Source: Neodiprion pinetum
Taxonomy: Eukaryota > Arthropoda > Insecta > Hymenoptera > Diprionidae
DNA: 64,000 nucleotides
Assembly: GCF_021155775.2 (NCBI RefSeq)
Contig: NC_060237.1
Coordinates: 12,177,832-12,241,831, forward strand
Reading direction: 5' to 3'
Shown: piece by piece, positions 22,060 to 31,966 of the stretch
Position numbering within the stretch: the first letter of the stretch is position 1
How the letters are laid out: each line of letters begins with the position of its first letter
Position numbers and translations under genes: made by a program
The notes under the pieces: generated by a model
What the model saw: only the letters and a program-made list of their open reading frames with translations
What the model was told of the DNA's origin: nothing
The model's database searches: none

Positions 22060-22172
22060 CTTGAGCTTTTTCCTCACGTATACTTGACAAGTTGTGACTT
22101 AATGATCGTTTGCAGAGATGAGCGTCCTTTTTGTAGGGCAGCTGTACGTATGTTTGTGTATGCGCGCGCACC

Positions 22173-23060
22173 TTTTGGCATTCCCAGAGCGATAGTAACC
22201 CAACACCGCAGATCCATGGCTTTGAATGTACCGTGGCTATCGGTCGACTTTGGATATTAAACCGTCATCTGAGTAAGTGAAAAACAATTCTCGGAATCGT
22301 CCGACGGTGAGCGGCATGCGGTCAAAGGATTTCGGTGCGACGTTGAATTTGAGACAAACAATTCTCGGAATCGTCCGACGAAAACAATATTCGGAATCGT
22401 CCGACGTGTTTTGACTCGACGGCGAGCGGCATGCGGTCAAAGAATTTTAGACAAAACAATGCGTTCGACAAGTTTCGACTTGACGGCGAGAGGCATGCGG
22501 TCAAAGGATTTCGGTGCGACGTTGAATTTGAGACAAACAATTCTCGGAATCGTCCGACGAAAACAATACTCGGAACCGTCCGACGGTGAGCGGCATGCGG
22601 TCAAAGGATTTCGGTGCGACGCGGCGACGTTGAATTTGAGACAAACAATTCTCGGAACTATTAATTTTGGAATGTCGCGTGGTTGATAACGTGGGAAAGG
22701 AATGTGGGGTGGTTGATGTTACACATCAGCAGTCCTATCGTGGGAAAATAATGCGGGACGGTGAAAAAGTTCTCGCCCCCCGCTGCGCCCTCTACCGTCA
22801 GCAGGCAAGCACTACAGACTTTGACCTTCGGTACGGCAAACTGTGACGTCATCGCGGGATTTTGACCTTCGACCGATACAACTGTCGGTAAGGTTGCACG
22901 GTTTTGACCTCAAGCCGGTACGGTAGACTGTGACGTCATCGCGGAAAAGGGATTGCGTCTGGGGTGTGCGGAGTGGAAAAGCGTTTGAGTCTGAGCTGCG
23001 CGGGGCGGCTCGGTCGGTAAAGAAGGTGTTTGTACTTAGAACCCGCCTTGCTATACTACT
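22173..23060 (-). repeat. Polinton right terminal inverted repeat
   Basis: Matches 10,303-11,125 in reverse complement, including the tandem units around 22,270-22,650. It is longer than the left arm mainly because about 80 bases ending in TGTGACGTCATCGCGG are duplicated at 22,858-22,937. The two arms otherwise differ at scattered sites. Confidence 0.93.
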
Positions 23061-23066
23061 TCCGCA

Positions 23067-23650
23067 AGAAATTAAAAACGCTTACCGCTTCGTAGCCACA
23101 CCAAGAACTCGCCCACGCCAGTCTCAGCCATCTCACTCACACAAAATTAAATTCCTTTTTTTTTTTTTTCGAAAGCTCGACCGTCGCGAAGCGTCGCCAG
23201 GACTCAAGTGTCGAGCTCTGCAAATCGGAGCCGTAATTTGAACGTGCCTCGAACAAGGGCGCTATCCGTGGTCAAATTTCTCTTGATCTAATTGGGGTTT
23301 TCGTTACGAAATTCTTAGAGCCTAGCTCACCGCTATCGTTGAATCCCGCTGTCGCGGGGTGTTGATTGGCTGTCCAGTCTCTGGTACCCCGTAGTTCGAC
23401 AGTGGCGTGGTGACGACTTCGCGGGGTTGTCCGCCGTCAGTTGGTTAAAGGGTGGGGAGGCTACGGCTCGCCGGCCACCAACGGGAATCTCGTCTGCCTT
23501 GGGTTCCCTCGCGGCAGAGCTCTCCGTAGACGCTCCCTCCGTAGCCTCCGTGTGAGGCCCCCCCTTTCATCGCGATCTGCCACGATTGTCATCCGGTAAC
23601 GTCGTTCGAATCTGCTGCCGATCCCCTGCATGATGCCGCATTTACTCGCC
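23067..23650 (-). mobile_element. Long terminal repeat, minus orientation, second part
   Basis: Continuation of the LTR interrupted at 10,302. About 23,450-23,560 aligns in reverse with 53,500-53,620 of the inverted copy; the translations share L-R-R-E-R and P-R-G-N-P-style text on opposite strands. The outer end is not clear: no CGTCACA terminus like that of the other copy is found, so the edge is set where similarity fades. Confidence 0.6.
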
Positions 23651-24117
23651 ACCCAAAAAAAATAAACAAAAATCTTGAAAAGTCGTATTCGCTAGACCAA
23701 CAATGGTCCCCTCTCAGAGTCTCGGATGCGTGACCGTTGTCCTAGCGCTCTTTTTCGAAATGAGCCGCGGTCTGATCCGCTGGCTCCCTAATTTTGGATT
23801 CCGTCTAGGATTCGGGGAGCCGTGTGGAACGCGCATTGAAAATGCCACGTTGCAACCAATTACCAGATTGATCGAAATATATATTTTTTAAGGACTGATG
23901 ACTAAACATAAAGGACAAACATTCATTTTTAACGTACAACGCCTCAGAAAGATAAGAGTTATTCTTAAGGATTTATTTTTGTCTTGTTTCATTTCATCTC
24001 ACATCAATATTTCTGGCCAATTTTATCTTTATAACTATTTATATAATTATAAGATTCACATCACCGTTATGCGTTTGTAGCACCTGACCTACCAATATAA
24101 GGAATTCCTTACAAAAT
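23651..24117. other. No gene; probably contains the 5' LTR of the next Gypsy element
   Basis: The segment ends ...CCTTACAAAAT just before a primer site, so an LTR ending in CA at about 24,113 is likely. Its start was not located, and no second copy is visible. Confidence 0.45.
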
Positions 24118-24130
24118 TGGCGCCCGAACC
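24118..24130 (+). other. Primer binding site, lysine-tRNA type
   Basis: TGGCGCCCGAACC matches the start of the well-known tRNA-Lys primer site used by many retroelements. It marks the 5' end of the Gypsy element whose gag begins about 200 bases later. Confidence 0.75.
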
Positions 24131-24334
24131 AAAGTCCTTTTATTTTTTTAATATATTTGTAAATTTTGTTTCATGGTAATTATACAGCATGAAGAGCAAT
24201 AAAGTCATGTAAAATAGATATAATACATATTGATGGCTAACCGTTTAACTATTCAAACTAGGTCCAAAATTGTACATTCACTAATAACAACAAAGAAAGA
24301 GACAAAGTCAAGTACATAAAAACCCACAATAAAT

Positions 24335-25406
24335 ATGAACATGGAAGAACAGTTGGAACTTCTTAAGTAAGAGTTAGCGAAGCATATCTGGTATAAAAGA
24401 ATGTGTGATGTGACAGTTACAAAATCAACAAACACGAAATGACGAATTAGGCCGAGAAATTCAAATATCGAAAACTCAAAATCAAGAACAGCGGGAAATA
24501 CTCGAAACGATTCGCCCTCGACAAGCACAAACAGTAAATAATGATGAAACGATGGTAAGTGGATGGGTAGCTAGTTTACAGAGGACACATATCGATGTAA
24601 ATATTCCGGTATTTTTTGACGAAGAGAGTTCAAATCCAATAGAATTCTTAGATAACATAAACAGCTATTTTAATTTAAAAAATATTGTTGGTCAATGTAA
24701 ATTAGGAATTATACAGAATAAATTGAAAGGCAGAGCTAAGTTATGGTGGAGTTCGATCAAACAGCAGATTGAAAGTTATGATGCGTTTAAACGAACATTT
24801 TTGGAAAAATTTTACTCTATTTCTATACAAGTTAAGTCAAAAAATAGGTGAAGTTCTCGAAAATACAAATCACAAGATGGATCATTACAAATGTATTTTT
24901 TCAAGCAAGTTGTCGAAGCTAAATATTTCACTCGGAAATTGGATGTTTTTGAAGTTAATTACACTATTATTCAACAATTGCCAAACAGAATTCGTGATAT
25001 ATTAGCAACAGTAAATTTTTCTGATACCAAACAAATAGAACAGACATTATCACAATTGGACAGTTATCAGGAGCGAGAGAATAAAAAACGTCAAAATCAA
25101 AATAGCAGTAATCCAATGACTCAATCTCAAAATTTTAGAAATACAACGTACAAAAACAATGATAGTCAATATATAAATTATCAACCCGCTAATAACCAAA
25201 TTGGTCCACAATCTCAGTTCAATTATCAAAATTATAGCCATAACAATTTGCAAGTTGCAAATACAGGCAATGTGATGTCAAATGGGCAAAATCCGAAAAA
25301 TTTTTCAGCGTCTATAAATAATCATATAATATTGCCTAATCTAAGTTATCCACCACCTCCATTATTAAGTACACATCATCAAGTCCTAGGAAAACAAGGC
25401 CATTGA
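24335..25406 (+). pseudogene. gag: Gypsy gag remnant
   Basis: ATG 24,335 opens a short frame (M-N-M-E-E-Q-L-E-L-L) that soon stops. The capsid-like core is readable at 24,552-24,851 (I-P-V-F-F-D-E, F-L-D-N-I, G-R-A-K-L-W-W-S-S), then shifts into 24,891-25,406. The C-terminal third is rich in Asn, Gln, Tyr and Ser and has no CCHC zinc knuckle, unlike most gag nucleocapsids. At least one stop and one frameshift break it. Confidence 0.75.
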
Positions 25407-25589
25407 TAACGTGATGAATAGAAATTTAAACTAAATAACAACGCGTTGCGATTGGGTCCCGCATCGCGTTGTGACTATGTAAATTTAGCTAAGGACCTTG
25501 TAGGTGATATTGACGATAATCCGTATTTAACAAAGAATCATGATACAGAACACCACTTATTCACGGAGCCACACATACATACATATTGT

Positions 25590-25965
25590 TATTTGTGAAA
25601 ATCAAGTTTCAGCTTTGGTAGATACTGGAAGTCAAATAAATTGCATGTCGGAAAAATTTTATAAAAAATTTAAAAACAAACATGATTTGAATGAACTTCC
25701 TGTTCGTAATGTTTAAGTATTATCGGCTATAGGACAAAAAACTACTCCAGTCAGGCGACAAATACTTGTAAATGTAAGTATAGGGAACAAAGTTATGCGT
25801 ACAGTTTTCTTAATCGTACCGCATATAGTAAATGATGTTATTTTTGGCAATGATTGGTTGTTTATAAACAAAGTCGTATTAGATTATAAATGTAAAACTA
25901 TTGGAATAAATGGGGTGCTTGTTGCACCATCGTTCTACTCGTACGGTCGGGAATCTTCAGAATAG
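25590..25965 (+). pseudogene. pro: Gypsy aspartic protease remnant
   Basis: A-L-V-D-T-G-S at 25,612-25,632 is the retropepsin active site (DTG codons 25,621-25,629). Downstream I-F-G-N-D-W-L matches the conserved protease C-terminal motif. A TAA at 25,713-25,715 interrupts the frame, and the end is a TAG at 25,963-25,965. Confidence 0.85.
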
Positions 25966-26033
25966 CTAAAATCATTTGCATGGAATCAAAAGATTGATTG
26001 ATTGATTATTGATTATAAAAGACGTATAGATAA

Positions 26034-26588
26034 GTGGTTAAAAGGAGTAATAATGCAATTAAACTGGATAATAGAAAAGAATCTGATATTGATAATAAAG
26101 TCATTTTGAAATCTTGTGAAAATGATGATCTAGCAATAAGCAATGATGTGATGAATAATGTCAAACAATCTGAAAACGTAGTCAAAAGTATTTGTGTAAA
26201 ATGTAACAATAATATAGACCTTGCAATTATTAATGATGTAATGAAAAGTATAGATAAAGAGAAAGAAACTGATGAAAATCTGCAAGTAGAAATAGAAAGA
26301 AGTAGTGAAATAGAAAATGTTACTATTGATTGTGATGAAATTGATGAATGTGATATATTGATAATTAATGATAAAAAACAAGATGATAGGAAAAATCAAA
26401 ATCCAAAAGAAGAGTATAACTTGTGTGAAGATAATAATGTAATAGAAGAATCTTTCAATTGCTTCAGTAGAACAATTAGAAGTACGACAAATGATCAAAG
26501 TTTTTTTCAAGATGTCCGAGCGATCGTGACAAGTCTTATGGGTTTGAGCGGGGAGCAAAGAGTCATTCTTTCAAAATTGCTGTGTTAA
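26034..26588 (+). other. Asp/Asn/Glu-rich open linker between protease and RT of the Gypsy element
   Basis: A 184-codon open frame with no known fold, dominated by N, D, E, K and I. It lies between protease and RT in the same direction, so it is probably the pol spacer of this element rather than a gene. Three loosely repeated blocks share A-I-x-N-D-V-M. The last part (V-T-S-L-M-G-L-S) is less skewed. A host function is not suggested. Confidence 0.5.
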
Positions 26589-26639
26589 TATAAGCATCTG
26601 TTTTCTGATGAAGTAGGCTGTACTAATATTTATGAACAT

Positions 26640-27392
26640 TGAATCAAACTTTCAACTAATAAACAATTCGTCAAACGATCGCATCCCATACCATTGAAAT
26701 ATGAAGAAGCTGTAGATTTAGAGCTGCAAAATAAGTTACGATATCGTATAATAGAACGTTCTAACAGCCCTTTTAGTAATCCACTTCGAATCGTACTTAA
26801 AAACAAGGGTGGAGTGCGAATTTGTCTAGATGCGCGTTATTTAAATAATATTGAATCAGATAACGAGTAACCGCCGTTGATTAAAGAACTGATGAGAAAA
26901 CGTCAGGTGTAAACGTTATGACGACAACAGATTTAACACACGGGTATTGGCAAATTCGTCTTGAAAAAATTCTCGTAAGTTTACTGCTTTTGTATATGGA
27001 GGTACGGTATACCAATTTTGCAGGATACCTTTCGGTCTTAAAACGGCAGGGAGCGTGTTCATTCGTGCGATTAACTGAGCAATTGGTAATGCATATTCTG
27101 CTTTTCTGACTTGTTATATAGATGATTTACTTATTGCGTCACCTGATTTTGATTCTCATACGCACCATTTAAATTTGGTATTTGGTCGTTTGATGCAACA
27201 TAATTTCACTGTCCGCTTGAAGAAAATATTACTGTGCAGAAAATCTATTCCGTTTCTAGGTTTTATAATAACACCCACTGGCAAACATCTAAATCCAGAT
27301 AAGTTAGCAGTAATTCAGAAATTTCCAGTACCTACCAATAAAAAATAACTTCAACAATTTGTAGGCGTATGTAATTATTATATTGTTATCCG
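26640..27392 (+). pseudogene. pol: Gypsy reverse transcriptase remnant, truncated by the palindromic element
   Basis: Readable in pieces: P-L-K-Y-E-E-A, S-P-F-S-N-P, G-G-V-R-I-C-L-D-A-R, T-T-D-L-T-H-G-Y-W-Q-I (palm Asp), F-G-L-K-T-A-G and the intact active-site box Y-I-D-D at 27,115-27,126, then F-L-G-F-I-I-T-P and Q-F-V-G-V-C-N-Y-Y near the end. Several frameshifts and stops (for example 26,866 and 27,347) disable it. It ends at 27,392, where a 6.5-kb element begins; its continuation is not found beyond 33,914, so a deletion may have accompanied or followed the insertion. Confidence 0.88.
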
Positions 27393-29340
27393 ATTGACAT
27401 CCGATTTTTCAATAATGCGAGGGAAAAATAACTCGATGAATTGACGTGTCAATAGGTTTGTAAATCAATTACGATTCACCTGAGTTAACACAAAATAACT
27501 GAATAAATGAGAATTCACTGAATCACTAAAAATGATAACTTAAATCATGAGAATTATTTGAGATATAACTGAATTAGGAAGAGTTGTAATAAGTCAAGTT
27601 ACTTTGAATAACTTTAGATTCGTGCCAAAATTTTATGTTTAGAGAGAAAAATAATCAAATTCAAATAAAAAAGTAATTTTAAATCAAGAAGAAGAAAATT
27701 TCCAAATACCTGAATTCAAATGAAGCAATTTGAATTTAATAAATCTATCCGAATTTGAGGAAAAATAATAATTATTATTTGGACCAGAAAAATGAAGTCG
27801 AATTACATGAATAAATTCAATTAATTCAACTCAAAAAAATATGGTGTCATTCAAATTCCCAGTTATTTCCTCGTCCATTCAATGTGGGTCTGGAGTGGCA
27901 AGTAACGTTGAAACTGTTGAGATCAATGCTAGTGATGGCCACTTATCTGAGAATAATCGATGTATCGATTAATCGATTTCAACAAAATAATCGGACACGG
28001 CTCGATTGAATTGGTAAAAATTAATCGATTTGGTAAATTTCTGCGTGTAGTCTTAATATCAGAAGAGATATTTTGATAATTCATAGTCTTATTCAAAATA
28101 TTTTTAAGTTTGATAAATTTTGAGTAATTAATACTTGAACCACATACATCGATACTGTATTGCATCGTTCGTATGAGTAAACAAGCGGCTTAAGGCTGAC
28201 CGTGAGCCAGCCCTCGAACTTCCCGTTTTCACACTGCAAATTCAAGGTTCATGGAACAAATAAATATTAATATCCAATTCAAATTTTCCAACTATGAATT
28301 CAGAGTTGTGATTGACGATTCAAAAGCCCTCGCATATCATATTACATAAAAAAATATTACGATTTTTTTTATTTTGAACCACTAATAATGGATCGACCAT
28401 CATAAATTTTGGAAATCTGACCTTGGATCGGTTACTGATGACCGGAAAAATTTCCACTTACCAATTTCTACCGAAATCCGAATATTTTAAGACTTTGTTT
28501 CACCATGTGAGTTCGCCATTTCGAATTTTTCAAATCTAACCCCAGATTCGTGATCAGCGACCCCAAAATCCTCATGGTACCAATTTTCATTCAAATCCGT
28601 GAATCCATTCTCAATAATATGTAAATTTCCTTTTTTAAAAATTACCTCAATCAAAGACCTATCCGATGAGGGGGGATGCCAACAAGATTTTTCATAAATA
28701 AAAAAACTTCTAAACATCGAATTTAAAATCGAAAAGCGATGAGTCTCAGTATCCCTTCGTGCTTTTGCAGCCTATTTTACGACGAAAAATGTATTTCATA
28801 GCCAGACAAATTAATGCTCGAATGAAATGGGATTTCGTAATCTCGACAATGCTTCATTTTACCTGGAAACATCTTTTCTTATACCCGGACATTGCCAAAT
28901 TTTCGAAAGAAATTTCGATTATGTAGACAGAGAGAAGCATTTCAGAGCATAATATCCTTTCACGGCAAAGAAGGAATGAATTCAAAGACATGAAAATTTA
29001 GATAAACCAACTGAGTGGTAAGTGAGTCATACCATACATTATTTCACTGAATAAATTATTGATTAGTCGGAAAAGGTTAATTTCGTTAAATTCATGTTAC
29101 ATAGATTTATTCGCACTGTTTTCGGCAACACTCAATTGTTCCATAAATCAGTGTGCGGCGCTACAAATGTTATTGGATGAAAAAAATTCTTATGTTTTTC
29201 CCATTCGAAGTCACAAAAAATCGATGTACTCCAATTCCAGAAACATAATTTCAATCATGTTCCATGATTCTGTGTTAGTATTACTAGGAAATGAGAAACA
29301 TCGTACGGCACTCTGTTTTGTTTTCGGTATTGACAACTAA
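27393..29340 (+). repeat. Left arm of the palindromic element (1,948 bp)
   Basis: Perfectly collinear inverse of 31,967-33,914. AT-rich, with an ATCGAT/TAATCGAT cluster near 27,955-28,030. Short ORFs are present but are mirrored exactly in the other arm and look non-coding. Confidence 0.9.
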
Positions 29341-30010
29341 TCGTTCCATTCAGTATTGATTTGCGGTTTCGAAAAATGCGGCTTTTCGCTTGTTCCTAGG
29401 GCAGCGATTTCTCCTGCAACATTCGACCAGCTGACCGATAACTTTTCGACCGACGTCCGGAGTAGCCGTTGTCGTTAGCTTCACGATTTTTTTCTCCAGG
29501 GCTTCTTAGAAATTAGGTGGATCCTTGTATGTACTTCTAAGTCATGCTCTACACGAAAGAATTCAACGGATTCACATCCGCTGATCGTAGTGGCCAAGCG
29601 ATTGGCGTCTACGGCGTATCTTATACCTGTCCTGAAATCTGTCATTCACGAATTACCATGATCAACGAATATCTCTGCTCTACGTTTAAGTAGACGATTA
29701 TTCAGCAGATCTGGAAGCTTGATTTTCAGAAACTTCAGGTAAGTTCTTTAATACCATCTTTCGCGTAAAAAGCAGAGACCAATCTGTCGTACGAATAACC
29801 CCGCATTGATTGAATGTATAATCAACCTATAATGCTCGCTGAATCATTGATTGGTCAAATATTCCATATGAATTTTTCCGAACAGTCATAAAACAGGTCT
29901 CCACTCATGAAGTTCAAAATCAAGCCAATGTGATGATAGCAATTTATGTTTTTATTGAAGAACTATTAAGCAAGCTTTCCAACTCATCATCCAACGTCAG
30001 AAATAATTCT
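29341..30010 (-). pseudogene. Decayed mirror copy of the DD41D transposase gene, including its intron
   Basis: The minus strand here aligns with the plus-strand transposase region. 29,430-29,640 matches exon 2 (shared TCCTTGTA, GTGGCCA-GCGAT text and a CTGGAAGCT/TTTTCAG block). 29,785-29,985 matches the intron (shared ACCCCG-ATT and TGATTG-TCAAATAT). The exon junction is still recognisable at about 29,982, where AGCAAGCTTTCC replaces the AACAAGCTTACC of the intact copy, so the splice donor GT has been lost. No open frame survives. Confidence 0.75.
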
Positions 30011-30591
30011 TCGAGTACTACTTTCCGGGTAACTAAAAATCTCAAATGAAGCTGATTGACCGCGAATTCAGAGTTGCAGTGCACAGAAGAAAGAAGAATG
30101 GAAAATTCACAGTTTTTTATGTAACGTAGCGCTTCGAAAGCAAACTTGAAAAATCAAAGTTTCAGGTGTAAATTTTACATTTTCTGTTGAAATTACATAT
30201 TAAAAATATGAAATTACATTTGTAACTGTAGGAATTTATTTTTAAAATTGAATTCATAAAAATGTTATTTCAAACTGTAATTTTTCCAGTTTTATTCACG
30301 AAGCGCCACTTATTACAATTGTGATTTTTCCATTTTTTCCGTGTAGTTACTCATTATTCAGATCATAGATTAACGACTTACAGACATTTTCAATATTATG
30401 CTGCTGAAATAAGTTCCAAGTCTTTCGTTTTCAATCGAATTCGTATCTATTTTACACCCATTGTGTACGGAAAGTCATGCGGCTGCATAGCAACTCGAGA
30501 GTCAATTGTTTTAAACAACGCGCTTTGACTGGCAACTGGCAAATTTTGCTCATATTGTCTTCAGCATCGCTCGAGTACAATTGTCTTTACG

Positions 30592-31897
30592 ATGGATTCT
30601 TCAAATCGTGAGATGTACGACATGGTGCTGATGATGGGAAGGTGTGACAACGTTGCGGGGGACGCAGCTCGCGAATACGCGGACCGGTATCCGTTGAGGC
30701 GGCATCCGTCTGCGAAGGTATTCCGCCGCTTGAAGCGAAGCCTGTGCGAAACTGGCAGCTTCGTCCCGGATCGTTCTAACGCTGGACGTCCGAGATCCAG
30801 ACGGACGGTCCAGTTCGAGGAACGTATCCTCGACGATGTTGACAGGGCGCCTACTAAAAGTACTCGGGGTTTGGCCGCGGAACACGAGACTGATGAGTCA
30901 ACCGTACACCGGGTCTTGCAAGCTAACGAGCTGAAACCATTTCACTCGCAAAAGGTTCAAGCACTGCACGGTCCAGACCGTGTGGCAAGAACCGCTTTTT
31001 GCGAGTGGATATTGGAGCAGCATCAAGCAGACCCGATGTTCATATTTAACATCTTATTTACGGATGAGTCGAATTTTGATCGCGACGGGGTTTTCAACAG
31101 CCACAACATCCATCATTGGGCGGAAGAAAACCCGCACAATGTTCGGGAATCAAGCCACCAAGTTCGCTGGAGTATCAACGTGTGGTGTGGCATGCGAGGC
31201 GATGAGTTGGTAAGCTTGTTTGATAATGCATGGAAACAGATATAATTTGCTACAGTTTTATTGCTTGACTTCGAAAAATTTCATTAAAGACGTGTTTCAT
31301 AGCTTTTGATAAAAATAACTTTGTTGAATCACTACAGTCAAGATATTTTATCAATAATTATAATATTTGAGCAATCAGTGATAGAGCAAGGATTATAGTT
31401 TAATTATGCAATCACACAATACGGGGTAATTTTTGACACAGATTGGCCCCTGCGTTCTACCGGCAAGATTGGATGGAAACTCGTACCGCGAGTTTCTTGA
31501 AAATCAGCTTCCGGAACTGCTAGAGGACGTTCCGCTTGATCGCCGAGCCCCCCTGACTTTCCAGCATGATGGTGCTCCAGCACACTTCAGTGCGCGTACG
31601 CGGCAGTTTCTCAACGAACGGTTTCCGGGGAGGTGGATAGGCCGTGGGGGTCCCATCGCCTGGCCACCGCGATCACCTGACCTGAACCCTCTGGATTATT
31701 GTCCATGGGGCTTGATCAAAGAATTCGTGTACAAGGACCCACCGAATTCTTTGCAAGCTCTGGAGGCTAAAATCGTAGAAGCGACAGCGACGGTGACTCC
31801 GGAAATCGTTCGTGGAGTGATGGAAAATTTAATTAGACGCTGCAGGCTTTGCATCCAAGAAGGTGGCGGCCATTTCGAGAACCTGCGGCCCCTGTAA
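30592..31897 (+). CDS. Tc1/mariner-superfamily transposase, DD41D type, two exons
   Basis: Exon 1 is 30,592-31,209 and exon 2 is 31,442-31,897, joined in phase 0 to give 357 residues. The N-terminus has helix-turn-helix character with a G-R-P-R AT-hook-like segment near 65-68. Catalytic candidates are D158 (F-T-D-E-S), D249 (Q-H-D-G-A-P-A-H) and D291 (S-P-D-L-N-P-L-D), with 41 residues between the last two, that is DD41D. Both exons are fully open. The gene sits inside the palindrome close to the right arm; no separate short TIRs flank it, so it probably belongs to the whole element. It cuts and pastes the element by DDE chemistry in the nucleus. The closest known DD41D group is the rosa clade, from memory. 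Confidence 0.85.
31210..31441 (+). other. Spliceosomal intron in the transposase gene (232 bp)
   Basis: Begins GTAAGC directly after GAT-GAG-TTG and ends TTTTGACACAG before ATT-GGC-CCC. Reading across it would hit stops; removing it joins the two conserved transposase halves without loss. Its counterpart persists in the decayed mirror copy, which supports its reality. Confidence 0.85.
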
Positions 31898-31966
31898 CGA
31901 GTCGTCATACTGACCCGATGAAAAACGGCACTTTTCAGAGCCACCAAATAATTTCGCAAAGAACCA

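Larger units (their letters stand above)
10303..23060. mobile_element. Polinton/Maverick, 12,758 bp
   Basis: The ends are 5'-AGTAGTATAGC and its inverse, flanked by an exact 6-bp duplication TCCGCA at 10,297-10,302 and 23,061-23,066. AG termini and 6-bp duplications are the established hallmark of Polintons. Long inverted repeats enclose the expected gene set: major capsid, penton-like minor capsid, adenain-type protease, phospholipase A2-like protein, packaging ATPase, a fibre-like protein, retroviral-type integrase with chromodomain, and protein-primed PolB. Order from the left: a minus-strand block (small ORF, capsids, protease, PLA2), a plus-strand block (ATPase, fibre-like, integrase), then PolB on minus. 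It is shorter than typical 15-20 kb elements. Protease, ATPase, integrase and PolB carry stop codons, so this copy cannot move on its own. Confidence 0.97.

Noticed and set aside
29059..29340. 93-codon ORF mirrored exactly at 31,967-32,248, plus 76- and 78-codon pairs
   Set aside because: They are identical because the arms are identical; no protein-like motif.
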